Part shown: one piece after another, positions 24,301 through 37,200 of the stretch
How positions within the stretch are numbered: the first letter of the stretch is position 1
How the letters are laid out: each line of letters opens with the position of its first letter
NCBI GenBank assembly: GCA_013398615.1
Contig: VZSR01003807.1
Coordinates: 41,193,182-41,257,181, forward strand
Length of the DNA stretch: 64,000 nt
Source of the DNA: Brachypodius melanocephalos
Lineage: Eukaryota; Chordata; Aves; Passeriformes; Pycnonotidae
Direction of reading: 5' to 3'
The notes under the pieces: model-generated
What the model was told of the DNA's origin: nothing
Databases searched by the model: none
Seen by the model: only the letters and a program-made list of their open reading frames with translations
Translations under genes and position numbers: made by a program

Positions 24301-26533
24301 ATGCTAACACAATATGAACTCCCACTCTGTTTAATGATTAAGCTTTTTAATATTTGTAAGCAAGGAAATAAAAAATTTCTTCCCTTCAGGACCATCAAAC
24401 CCTTGACTTTCCTGTGACATCTTGATTCTATTCTCTATCACTCCTAGGACATAGAGAATAGGTCCATAAAATCTTCAATTTCATGTCATGTACCATTAAG
24501 CTATTCACTGGCAGAATCTTCTTTCTTCCATACACTTGCTCGTAAGATAATGCAAGTACTAAAGTAAAGCTGTTTAGTTTTGTGTTAATAATTGTTTCTA
24601 ACTGCTTATCTATAGGTTTAATTTTCCACTTCACTAGATGGGTATATTCCAGTGAATGCACTAGTGTCAAACAAGAACCTGAAAAGAATAAAGTCAATTT
24701 TTTAATCCTAAATGGGTAGTCATTTGCATGCATATCATAATCACAGACAGAAGCAAAGGTGAGCTAAATTTGATTAGAAAAAAAATCTAGTCTGTCATGA
24801 TTGGGTCCAGGAAATTATAATATTGAAAACAAGAATATAATGAAAATAATCAAATTTGTATTCCTTCTCTGCAACAGTGTCACTGGTTTTGGATTCCAGA
24901 AGCATTGTTTATCTATGTTCTCCAAGGTGAACCACAATGCAGCTGCAGAATCACCTGACAGACAGCTTGCAATGCAGCAGCATCAGTTGCTGGTCTGTTA
25001 AATGAGATGTTGTTTTACAGTAATGGAAAGAGGCTCAAAGCAAAATAAAGCAACAGTACAGAGAGGTACAAAGATGTTAAAGAGTTTCTTTGAATGCACA
25101 ATGGTTGTGGCTATCTGATAATAAACAAAAAGCCTTCCAACCACAAAATTTAAATTGGTGTGTTTTGGCAGAATGCTGATCAGCAGAAAAGTCTTATCAT
25201 TATAGCAACAGATTTCCTAACACTAATTAATTACATATGAATTAAAATTAACATTGCTTGTACTAAGGACTTCAACTCATCACTAAGCTTCCTGACAGAA
25301 AGTCTTTCTTATTTTCAGAAAGGCATGTTCACATCTTTCCTGACAATGTGCAATGAACACAGGCTGAAGATGGTAAAGAATTTTTGTTGTAGTTTTTCCT
25401 CCACCATACAGTCTATCCTTTTGCGAGACATAATTGCCAAGACATAATTGCAAGACATTATTTAATTTATCTAGAGAGCCAAAGATTGAGGCTTCATTTA
25501 AATGGTACAGACAGGATATTTTTTGAATTCAGGTGCTTATGATGTGACTATCCTGGGCCTGAGTTTTCCCTGCCTTGTCAGCAGGCTCACATTCAGCAAA
25601 CCCCTGGCTTCGGGAGGTTGTACTCTCCATACCCTGATAGCCTGGCTCAGTTGATAAACCACTGGTTCTTCAGGACAGGCTGCGTTTTGTGGCTTAGCTG
25701 TACTCTTCTATAAGCAGGGAATCCATTAACGAGATAAACAAGCTTCCTGAGGAAAACAAATGGTGACACCCAAGGTAAGAAAAGAAACTGAGATATACAA
25801 TAGAATGGGATAGGCAATAGGGAGGAATTCTCCCAGGAACAGGAAGTAGCAAGTAATGTTGAAAATGACAGTGATGTACTTTTTTTTAATTGTTTTTTTA
25901 CCTGCAATAAGTAAAGCACAGCTTTATCATGGACTGAGAAAGTGTGATCAGTAGTTATAGTAAGACTCACTATTTTTAAATGTATCTTGGAGCCGAAAGC
26001 AAAACAAGAGCAAGAAAATGTTCATTACTTACCAGGAAAAAGTTCTTGACTAAGGATTTTATGTCAGAAGTATTATCAGATTCTTTCATTGTAATAATCA
26101 TATTAATTGTTTTCAATATCAAATATTTTTCATAATCATGAATAGCATTTGTTAATAACATTTGGAAACTTTTCACCTTTCACTGATGATTTTTGCTGCT
26201 CATTAATACTTCTGGATGTGTCCTTGCCCCTCAGACACCTTTTCTGTTTTTAATGACAGCCAGATATTTGCCTTCCTTTTGATCTGATATATTCTTTTTC
26301 TTTCACGGTGTTACCAGATATTTATTATTTCCTATATCTGTATTTAATATACTGATTTACTGTTCTTTTGGAGTAAAAAACATTTTAGGAAACAATCAGG
26401 AAGGCATAAATTTTGCTTCTAGTTTGCTCATTTATACTTTTATTTGGCAATGCAAGTTTGCTATTTGTAAGCCAGTAAGAACAAAGACATTGAAAAGGAA
26501 GGTTCTTGTAGCACCTAAGAGTACCTGCTAATT
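18389..26533. other. Long gene-free AT-rich stretch
   Basis: About 8 kb without a recognised element. Open frames are short (about 107 codons at most) and carry no domains. A small tandem repeat of about 13-14 bases lies at 25426-25460 and is listed separately. The stretch ends at an assembly gap. No CR1 tail, LTR, tRNA or snRNA was seen. Confidence 0.55.
25426..25460. repeat. Short tandem repeat, about 13-14-bp unit
   Basis: AGACATAATTGCCA (25426-25439), AGACATAATTGCA (25440-25452) and the partial AGACATTA (25453-25460) lie head to tail. This looks like recent local slippage duplication. Confidence 0.85.
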
Positions 26534-26633
26534 NNNNNNNNNNNNNNNNNNNNNNNNNNNNNNNNNNNNNNNNNNNNNNNNNNNNNNNNNNNNNNNNNNN
26601 NNNNNNNNNNNNNNNNNNNNNNNNNNNNNNNNN
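26534..26633. other. Assembly gap (100 N)
   Basis: Exactly 100 N, placeholder length. The DNA directly to its right is repeat-derived, which may be why the assembly broke here. Confidence 0.99.
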
Positions 26634-26737
26634 AACACTGGTGGGTTATCAACACCTTTCCAGCTATCAATGCAAAGCTCAGCACAGGGAGTGCTGCAAA
26701 GAGAAAATGAATTTCAGCTCACCCAGCCCCAATACAA
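26634..26737. mobile_element. Possible ERV LTR scrap beside a gap
   Basis: The sequence around TGCAAAGCTCAGCACAGGGA and the following GAATTTCAGCTCACCCAGCC resembles the end of an LTR family I remember from birds (a block with 'GCAAAGCACAGCAC' and 'CCCAGCC...AATACA'). It is short, its left side is lost in the gap, and I cannot fix the strand or family. Treat as a tentative call. Confidence 0.3.
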
Positions 26738-26740
26738 TCA

Positions 26741-26803
26741 TCTTCAAAGCCCTTTGCTGGACCCACTCCAGGAGCTCCGTGCCTCTCTCATACTGAGGAG
26801 CAT
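26741..26803 (-). mobile_element. Short CR1 fragment
   Basis: CCTTTGCTGGACCCACTCCA followed by GGAGCTCCGTGCCTCTCTC and TACTGAGGAGC is a known CR1 segment from the end of the reverse-transcriptase region, read in reverse orientation. Only about 60 bases remain, and it abuts the LTR-like scrap at its left. Confidence 0.65.
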
Positions 26804-29800
26804 AATATGCTTGAAAAAATTACAATACAAATTTTTGATAATCGTGGAAGGCAAGATTAAAATATATTGCATGTGTGTAAAGCATTCAAATGCATAAAAA
26901 ACCAGGGTGGGATTTTTTAATTTATGTTTCTTTGATTCTGCAATCTGAACAGCACATTGCTATACGGTAATACAGGAATTTATCTAACAGGTTTGGTGAA
27001 CAAGTCCAGTAACTGCATGAAATAACTGCAGTAGTCACCTTCCATATAACCCAGCAAACGTGATAGTATTTGCATTTGCAATAGATAAAACTGATTTTGC
27101 TTCCATCTAAATTTATTTTTTGAACACAGAAATATCCGAAAGCATAACTTGGATATTCAAAAAGTACAGTAAAATTGTATGTTAATTTAGAAGTATAATG
27201 GTAAATAGTTAAGCTATTGGGTAACCATTTGAGAAAATATGTGCTAAGTCCTCCCAGCAGTGTAGCTTTTCAGTTCCTCCAACTCCTGCAATTAACCTGG
27301 CCCTCCTCCTCTCTACTGGTGTGTTTGTGGACACTGCAAGACATCATAATCCAGCATGTGAAATATCTTTTATTTATGAGTATGTCAAATAGTCATCCAA
27401 AACAGCACAAGTATGTAAGTTTACCTCAGTACCTTTGCTGCCATTTGGAATGAAGAATGGCTGTGTATAATTGTTAGCAGTTATTTCAGATAATTCAATT
27501 TGTGAAAATGAATATAATTTTCTTTCTGGCTCATGTTCTTTTTCACTGTGTCTCTTTCTTACAGGACTGTTCATTTCTCTAAAGGCAGTTCATTTCTATA
27601 ACTGAGAGACTTTACAAACTGTCACAGACAAAATTTTAATTACTTCAACAACATAAAAACAAGATCAATACATCACAGTAGGCAGAAATGCTATCTAACC
27701 TTTGAGCTTGTCTTGACAACATTTAATGTCAGCATGCAGCTGGAGAAGGACCAAGCTTTGGAGCTTTTATTCACTCTTAGCAAATGCTGGGAGAGTCTTA
27801 ATGAGGGTGAAGGATGTGTGTCCTCTAATGCACAGGGTAAAATGCACGCCATGATGCCTCATCCTCACAAGCAAAACACTTTGATGGTTTGTTATGTGAT
27901 TAATGGTGTTTTTTTACGAGAAAAACGCAGGTCAAAGAATCCCAGTCATCAGCAACAACAGCACACCAGACCACAGACACCACCCTGCTGAATGGAAAAG
28001 AGTGGTGCTCACAGCCACCAAAAAACAATTTCAAGCCCTCCAGGTCAGGAGTATATGCCACAGCTGAGAGCCAGCAGAGACTCAACCCATGCCTAGGAAG
28101 GAAAGGGCATTCTCCAACCCCATGTCTGGAAGATTAGCTACCACAGTCCAAAACCACTGAAAAAGCTCTGTCCAACCGATCTTGCAGCTCAGCTGAGAGT
28201 TTGGAACGTGGGAAAGGGTACAAGAACAAGAAGCACTTTGATAATAAAGAATTAGCCATCTAAACTGAGACAAGGTGCAAAGATAGCACAACTCCTTCCC
28301 TGGGAACCACAAGGATGCAACATTTTATGGATATTTGGCCTAAATCCACCACTCTTTCACCCATATATTACATATTATCCCAGCTTTTAGGGGAACTCAT
28401 AACTCCCATACCCATTTCCATTTCTTAATGGGAAAACAGTGAGATGAAATTCCCATTTGCAGATGAATAATTGCTTGAGTATTACAAAAAACTCCACACT
28501 CCAAAGCTCAAAATGATGTAAAGCTATAGGAGGTTTATTTTGTCCTTTTAACAAAATTAATATAATTTTCAGCTCTTGTTGCTCTATATGCCAATTTCCA
28601 GGTTTTTTCATTGCTCAAATAATTTTTCAGATCAAAACTAGGACATACATTGTTACAATGCTAAACATATCAACATATTTCTGCAAAATTTACGTTTCTA
28701 AGGCAAAACAAAGCCTCAAAATATCTAATTTTTTGCAGAGCAAAAGATTCACTCCTAATCATTATAACTACATACAATACTCCTGAAATACAAATGAATT
28801 ATTGTTGCAGGTTAGATTTTCTTAAAATTAATTACCAAAATACTAGAAAAAAGAAATATGGATACATTTTTTTTTACCTCAAAGCAAGAGGATTTTGATT
28901 AGCTTCCAGGATTTCTCAGAAAGTATCCTAGGATTTCTCAGAAGGTATCCTTGCTAACTTGCAATCCATTATGTGGAGGCCCCAGAGGCACTATGATGTG
29001 ATGCTGTGCATGCTCTCAATCACCTCCCAGATAAAGGAAAGGTCCTTATTTTCTTGTGGATATTCAACTGAATAGTTTGGTCATGTAATTAGTCAGGGTT
29101 TATTTGAATGACAGAAGTAGCCAAAAGTACTTTATTTCCTCAATACTTTGTTCTAACCATTTCATTTTCACCTCTAACTGATGACACGGTATGACTGTGG
29201 TTCCAGGAGGGAAGAAAAGATAAAAAGCACTTGTTAGTCATTTTATGAATAATAACCCTGAGCTTTTATACACATTTTTCTACATAAAGTTTACCAAATC
29301 ATCTTTACTAGATGATGATTGCTTCCACTGCAGACACTTTTATTTCTTTTGTGACACTACAGCAAGCTGTGCTATGTTAGGCTCTTGTTTTAGCAGGGTC
29401 ATCACCTGAAATTGCTTCAGATAGAAATTATTCATTATCTGTTCTCAGTGATTCCAGGTTTTCAAATGTATTTTACTGGTATTATTTCCGTAGTACTCTG
29501 AACAAGTCAAATATGAAAGTGTTTGTTTCTGTTTTTGTAATGCAGAAATATCAGGTTTTACTCTCATCCCATGCATGTCCAAAGTTTTATACAATCAACA
29601 GACAGAAAACCGGTTACATATTTGTCAAAAGCTTTCATGGATAAAGCTGAAATATATATTGCAGTCACATAAATCTCCATGTACTCAGTTTTCACCAGTA
29701 GTAATTATGTGCACTATTACCTGCCACCTTCAACATCTGGATTACCCTTAGTTTCTTGCCTAACATGATGTAGCTTTTCCTTAACTTAATAGGGTGGAGA

Positions 29801-32800
29801 CTTAATGCTTCTGTTAAATAATGTGAAATCCATTCATGGAGACATTCTGGTTTGTTGATCCATCTTAAATCAGCCTTTGCCTTCTTTGTTAGACCAGACT
29901 TAGAGTGCAGAATTTGGCAGCTTGAAAAACAAGACAGTGAAAAACAGTGAGTTTCTACATTAGTTATTAAACTCCCAATGTAGTGCAAAGAAGCATATGC
30001 CCAGTGGCTTCAGGACAGAAACTGGGACAGAAAGAACTACTTAAAAAACACCCACTGAAATGAGAGTTATTTGTCTTCTGCTTTTCATCAACATTTTTTC
30101 CTTTCAGGCAATTTTTAAAAGATGCTGCAAGTTCAAGGGACTTATTGAGAAGTTCTCAACTGCCTTAAGTAGGAAGATTTATCAGGCTCATGATTGATGG
30201 TAACAGGTCTCAGAAGGATTCATGGAGCACGAGAGCCTTTGGTTTCCAAGAGCTACTCTATATTGCATCTAACGTGTCAAGGGTACAGACTTTGAAGATT
30301 TTAATAAAAAGAAAAAATGGTCCTAAATTGAAGCACTGAATGAATGAGCCTGGACAACACTGCAAAGCAATGGGGAAAGAAAGAACACACAGAAAGGACT
30401 TCTGTACATCGTACAGTGTTCACTGCTCCAATGTCCAACTTACAACATTTTGCCGTTGCAGATGACTCTGTGGATGTGATGAAGATACACTCTAAATTTT
30501 ACCATAGGAAGGGAGTCACAGAGACTTAAACACAAAAGGGTGTGTTCCACTAAACCTGGATCTCTCCAGGCAGCAGATATTTGAGGTTTCCCAGAACTGA
30601 AACAGGGCATCTAGGTATCCTCTCTGCAAAGTAAGTCAGTTCTTTAATTCAAAGATGTCTCCCTTTATCCACCTGCTTTTATTCATCTCACGTGTATGAA
30701 AGCTTCAGCTTTCTACTGATCTCAAGCAGATATTGTCAAGAATTTTGTCTTTCTGAAGGACGCAATAATACATATTTGTTGACTCATGGAAACTTCTTAC
30801 ACCCTCACATTAAGGAAATTATTAAATGCTGCTACACCACAGTTCATGCAGAAGGCTCCCTTAATGTCAGTAATTCTGGTAGAAATCAAATATATTGTAG
30901 GTGAGCATCTCACCAAACTTCAGTGCTCTAGAAATAATGATTTTATTTGAAAAGATCATGAGTATGACATAGTACAATTTACCAGCAGTACAGTGTTCTA
31001 CAATCCTCATTAAGTTCTTCAAGTATGAAAGACAAATTTCATACTTGGGTCTTCTTTCAGCAATTGGAAATACCAAACATGAGAATGTGAATCATCTTTT
31101 CTCGCTCTTCCTCCACTCTTATCAAAGATATATCTTTAGGATTTTGATACACTCTCACACAGCAATTTCCTATGGGCCACAAATGAGAGGTAGGAAGTGG
31201 TCACCAGCTCTTTGCATCTGCAGCCAATGGATCCTAGCCAACCTCCCAGAAAAAAACCCATTAATTCTCAGACAGGATTAAATTCCAAAATGCTTAGAGA
31301 ATTACAGAGAGGTGTTACCACTACTACATTTTCTACAAGTGTTCTGTGTTTTTCCTAGCTCTCTCTTGCCAAATAGCATGGAAACTCTTTGTCTATGAGT
31401 AAAGAAAATACATAGACTGAGAACAGGTTGTTTTGTTTTGCTTTTTTTAAATGGGCAAAGCCCCTGCAGATTTTAAATTTTTTTTCTCTGTGGCCTGGTA
31501 TCAAAGCATAAATATAAAGGCAGAAAAGCTTAATTATGTGTGACTGTTTCAATCCCTTTAAAGGTCTTTGTTGCTTCTAAGGCAGTGATTTTTGTTAAAA
31601 GCTAGTGACTGAACTAGAAGCCAAAGGCCATGTAAACTGCTTATCTATTGATTAGTTAGTAGAAAATACACAATTGCAAAGACTGAATCGGTTTTGTAAG
31701 GGGGCACCTTGAGTTTAACAATAAATGTCAAGTGTAATTTGGGCCTAAAAACGAAGAATTCAGTGGCTGCCTTTAGACACAATCTGACAGCTGAAACACA
31801 TTTGTCAAACCAGAGGGAGCCTAATAATGACTTATTCAGGCAAATGTGACATTATCCAGCACAGAGATATGCTGGAAATGGTTCACTTTGTTTCTACACA
31901 CAAAGGTTTTCTGTACTTCACTGATAGTCCCTGGCAAATAACGTGGCAAACTTCTCTCTTACTCATATTTCTGATTTTTCCTATTATTGAATTATATTCC
32001 ATGCTTGATATGATGATTCTTACTTCGCAATTGAAATATCCAGAGTTTTACAGTACTTCTTATTATACAGATAGTTATTGTGTAAAATTACAGCAGCCAA
32101 AAATTAAGGCTTGGATGTGTATCATCTTTTTTTCTTAGAAAGACTCCATTTTTCTTATATATGTTTCCAGTTTAATGGTTGATGAAAATTATTATGTTGT
32201 TAATTAATTTCAGAGTGCATCTACTCTTTACCTCCTGCCACCTATTGTTTATTCCTGCGTCTTTGCAGTCACTTCTGTCAAAATGGACAAATGTTTCCTC
32301 TTACTTATAAGTGTTATAACAACAAATATGCTATCCCTGTGGTGCTTCTATCCCACAAATCATGTTGGTGCTGTACAACATGTCTTATCCACTCTTGAAA
32401 CTCTAAGTTAATATGTTTGTAGCTTGGGGCTATGGGAGCAGTTGTGACAGCTACAGGGCTAGGAAATACCACTTATTACTCAATAGAGTACATAATGTTA
32501 TATGTTTTGATATGTCATTTTGCACCATGCTGTTAAGACAAAACCATTGCAAACTACAGGTAATCAGCTTTTGCTTGAGCTTGTGCAAACCTCAATCATG
32601 CCTTGATCTTGTCTCATTGGAAGCACTGCTTATGGCAGTTATTGGTATGGAAATTATGGCTGTTGCATGGCTGCACTAATTCAGGTTTCCATTGTGAGAT
32701 AGAAATGCTTGGGTTTGTAAGATATTTTTACAAATGCAAAGCATAATTTCAGATACCTAGAACCTCCTTGCCATTATTACATGTTCAAGTACCTAATTTT

Positions 32801-34169
32801 TAATTTCACCTCTGTTCAGTCTCATTGTATCTCCCTCCATTACGAACTGAGGAATAGCCAACTGAAAATTCATATTTATCAGCCTGATGCAAAGCAAGAG
32901 AACTCTCACTTCCACCACAGAGATTCATGCCACCAGTTGCTTTCAGGTCCTATATTCCTTTGCTTTTTGCCCTGGTGACTCTACTTCTCTCTCCCTCCCA
33001 CCAGGTGCTGCTGGAGTTGCCTGTTCTCCTACTGGAAGGTCCAGCCCTGCCTCCTCTGGAGGAAATGGGTGATAGGATGATGGGAAATAAAGAGGCTGTG
33101 ATTGGGCCGGTGCAAGTCAGAGGCAAAGTGATGGTTTTCTAACACCTGCTACCAAAGCAGCATTTGTAACCACCTTGCTGCATTGTTTTACAGCTACAAG
33201 GCTGTAGTTGAGAAACTGGAACCATGGCTTCATCCTACTCCACGACCAGGACTACAGAGTGCCTTATAGCACCAGAAATTTTTCTCTTGTGCTCAGGGGC
33301 CTGAAATTCCAGCATCCATGAACTTGGCATGGAAGGCATCAAGCACCCCTAGTCAATAAGAGCTGTGACCATTACCCTACCACTCCTCAGATGGCCTTGT
33401 TAGTACAGATGGGCAAAATAAAAAGTTGGCCTTAAGAGAAAGCATATTAGGAAGCAGGATTCAGAGTTCAGGTGCTATAACTCCCCATCTCATGCCTCTT
33501 TTGCATGGTAATATTCTCTTATTTCTTTCTGATCTCGAGGTTAAAGGCAGAGATTTCAGTAGCAGTAGTAGCAAAAAATTATCTCCTGGAGGAGTCCAGC
33601 TACTAGATTTGTGCAGGCTCAAATCATGAATTGCTGTAGAAAGGCAACATAGCAGCAAGAATAGGTGTAATAAAAGACATTTTCTAGGCTGATATTGATC
33701 ACCACCATCATTCCTTCTTGCTTTTGTTTCTATCTAAATGAATTCTCATCATTTCAAGCACATAGACTTGATTTCTCTCTGGATTTTTCTTTCTCCTTCC
33801 ACTCAGGTTTATTCTGCAATAACACTGCAATGAGTGCAAGGTGGGAAGTAATGATTCATTTAATTATTTGTTTGGCTTTGATATAATAGCTTTCTAGAAT
33901 TTTCTTTGGAACCCAACATTTCTCAAGAGTCTTAGCAATTATTTTAACATTGGGTGTAATCCAGTGAGTGCTCAAATGGGCTGGATTCATAAAACATGAA
34001 CAAAACCTCAGAAATAATGAATAAACATTTCTATTGTTTAAATTAAAAATAATAAGCAGCTTTTTCTGTCCTTCTACTCCTATGGAAAAAAATAAAGACC
34101 ATTATTTATCTAAATTAAAAGCAAAGAAATAATCCCAAATATATCACTCATTACATTAAATTTTAAAAT
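26804..34169. other. Long gene-free stretch
   Basis: About 7.4 kb of AT-rich DNA. It holds a 22-bp tandem duplication (28909-28952), an exon-like interval beginning at 33005 (see findings) and a stretch at 31660-31830 with the texture of a conserved non-coding element, which cannot be tested here. No mobile element or RNA gene was recognised, and frames are short. Confidence 0.5.
28909..28952. repeat. Tandem duplication, 22-bp unit
   Basis: Two adjacent copies, GGATTTCTCAGAAAGTATCC plus TA (28909-28930) and GGATTTCTCAGAAGGTATCC plus TT (28931-28952), differ at two positions. This is a recent local duplication with no known role. Confidence 0.93.
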
Positions 34170-34241
34170 CCTAGAATAATTTGAGTTAGCAGTGACCTTT
34201 AAAGGTCATCTAGTCCAATCCCCCTGCAATGAGCAGGGACA
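34170..34241 (-). mobile_element. CR1 LINE 3' end fragment (about 70 bp)
   Basis: Reverse-orientation CR1 3' terminus: degraded tail CCTAGAATAATTTGAGTTAG, then GTGACCTTTAAAGGTCATCT, AGTCCAATCCCCCTGCAATG and AGCAGGGACA. Similarity ends after 34241, so only the extreme 3' end is present, consistent with severe 5' truncation on insertion. Confidence 0.85.
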
Positions 34242-37200
34242 AAACAAAAAAGTAACAGGTTTTTCATATGTCAGCTCTTGATTTCAAAGTCAGAGCTGAT
34301 TTTACGTAGGAAGTTTCCATTGCAGTCCTTCCGAAGCAGCAGGAGAAAAGCATTGTGCTACTCCTGCAAAATTCTGACTTTTAGCAGCCTCATAGCAAAG
34401 CTAGAAGAAAGGTGATAAAGCCCACTATGTTGAAATCATGAACGAAGTGAAAAGCAGAACCCCTCTTACATGGATTTCTAGTCCTTCCAGCAAGAAGCAC
34501 AGGACCTCTTAAAACACCAAATGACAGCACTGCTCTTTGCAGAGCCAACACTGCACCTTGGTCACTTGGGCTTGTCACCTTGGTCACTGTACTCACTGGG
34601 GTGTGAGAAATCCACTTTGGACCCACCTTCTGCTTGCCTGTTTTGGAAGGCAGGTCCCAGTCCCACTGTGTGTCAGATGCGAACCTGTTAATATTCAGAT
34701 GGGTTGGCACAAAGTACCCAGGCTGCTTCCAGAGACACTGTCATATCTGTGAGGTTTTTGTTGACAAATATTGTGGCAGGAGAGCATCAGACTAAAAATG
34801 GCCTTTTTAAGACATTTCACTCTGTTCATGACACATAATTTCATTTGCTCTGGAACAGTGGGAATGCCCTCAGGTCTTCTCAGAAGATCCCCACACTCTC
34901 TCTGCTCAAGAGAGAAAATAGACTGTGATCATATGCAATAAGCATTATTCAAAATTTCATTGATAAAAAAGATCCATATGTGGGTTTAGATACAAAGAAA
35001 ATATGTTTTTTCCTAGTAAAATAGCATGCATGATGGAAGCTATAACAATTTTAAGGTGGGTTAAGAATCAATAAACTTGAAAAATTATATGCCAGAGAAC
35101 AGGTAATAAAAAATGGTAATTTTGCTTGGGTATGTTTTTGACCAAGTACTAAAGTTTTAGAGACATAAGTTTGAAATAGCTTAAAATAGCTTTTAATTTA
35201 GAGTAAGTCAGAACTATATTCATTACATTTTCTTCAGTACAAGAGATCATTATTTTAAAAAGACTGCAATTGTTTTTCATTATGCAAAGAGAATAAGCTT
35301 CAGCAAGTGGAAAAGCTCTTGTGTACCACAGGTAAAAGTCATGTCAGAAAATTTTTCATACAGGAACTATGCATATAATTGGTATTTGAAAGTAATAAAA
35401 TAAGAGGGTGAAATTGTAAGAGGGTACAATTATTCCACTCTCATCTGAAGAAAATAACTGTGTATGGGAGAAATGCAGTATCTTTCAGGATAATCTACTA
35501 TATTATTCTAGGAGTCAATTCTGTCAAGACCTTGTTGTTCACACTGCAGTACTTTTGTGAACATGAACATTTTTTGAAGTTTCTGCTTGAAAATCGATGT
35601 GGACTTTCACTGCTTAAAGGACACTTGATGAAGCATTGGAAGCAGAGGATCATACCCTTTCTGTTATGAACAATTTCATGTTTGGCTCCAACAGAGACAG
35701 AGATCACACTGATTCATTTTTTTCCTTTATTTAGTTTTATCCATTTTGTGTGTAAACATATTCTGCCATGTAACATTTTTGTATCTATGGTGATACATGC
35801 TTAAGGTATGGAAGCAGAAGTATTTTTTTTGTGACAAAAACTGGCATATGTTTTAAAAGTAAAAGGTCTTTCAGCCTCTCAATCCCTCCTTAAGGTCTTC
35901 ATCACATTACAACTGTCGAGTGAGTAGGTGGTTATCAGTAATTAAAAAAAACCCCAAACCCACAATACACTCCTTTTTAAATTTCTTCACAGTTTACTAA
36001 TAAAAAGTAAAATATAAAACTTGAATAAGCAGTATTATTAATATATTGGTTTTTAATTAGTTCTTTTCCCAATAAATTATCCAATAAAACAATTTTTAAA
36101 AGAAGAAAAATAGGTAAAGCAACTAAATGCAAAATTTCATAGTCCCTCTAGAGCATAAACTGTGAAATGAATTAAGCTGGACCTTCTCCACAATGCTAAG
36201 AATACAAAACAACTCCAAAACGAAGGCTGAAGTAGTTGGTTCTCTTTGCATGGTGATACATTTTTCAAGATAAGGGTATCACTCAGATTTGTAAACCTTT
36301 TTAAAAACAGTTTAATTCTAAACATTCAATTTCATTTCTTAAACGTCCTATAAAACTACATTAAAGAAAACTGTTTTAATTAAAGGCTTTAATTTTAAAT
36401 TAAATTAAATTAATAATTTAATTTTCTACAGGAAAAAAAAATTAAAATAAATGCTTAAGCATTTCCATCAAAAAAGAAATGTATACTTAACATTTTAACA
36501 ATGATAAAACGCTTTTACAATGGAACTAATTACAAATTCCTGTCTCAACCCATTCATTTAAATAATTTTCAGCTAGCAATATTTTCAATAAGTTCTGTGG
36601 ATCACAAAGGCAAAAACAGTACCCAATGAGACCTATAGCCTTCACATGAATAATACCAATAACACTGAAAAAAACCTGCTGTTGACTTGCCTAAACCTAT
36701 TTACAAATTCTTCTTGAAGAGCTTTTAATATAAACAACCCCATTTTCAGACAGACTGAGATCACAGTCCATCCACCACTGCTCTGATGAGAGCAAAAGGC
36801 CACTAAAAGCCTTGGTCAGTCTCAGGCCAGAAACTACATTGACTTCACAGGGGTTGGAATAATATATAACATCTGGCACAGCACTTGTCCCTGCAGAACT
36901 GCACAGAGCCCTGCACCCTACATGGCTGCCTCTGGAGACATTACCCAAAGCAGGCTTCCTCTCTTTAGGCATGAATATTCAACTCTTCCCTAGCTCTGAG
37001 GAGCAGCTCTGCAAACAACACACCACTTCCACTCTGGACCTTAAACCAGAAAAACCCCGCACTTAAATACATGCTAGAATGTCCTTATTTCAGGAAGGTA
37101 TTCTAGCAAGTATTTAACTTGCTCAAGATGGATACAGACAGCTAAAGGTTTCAGTATTTTCAGTAGAACAGAGAATACCTGGAGCTGTAGTCAACAAGAT

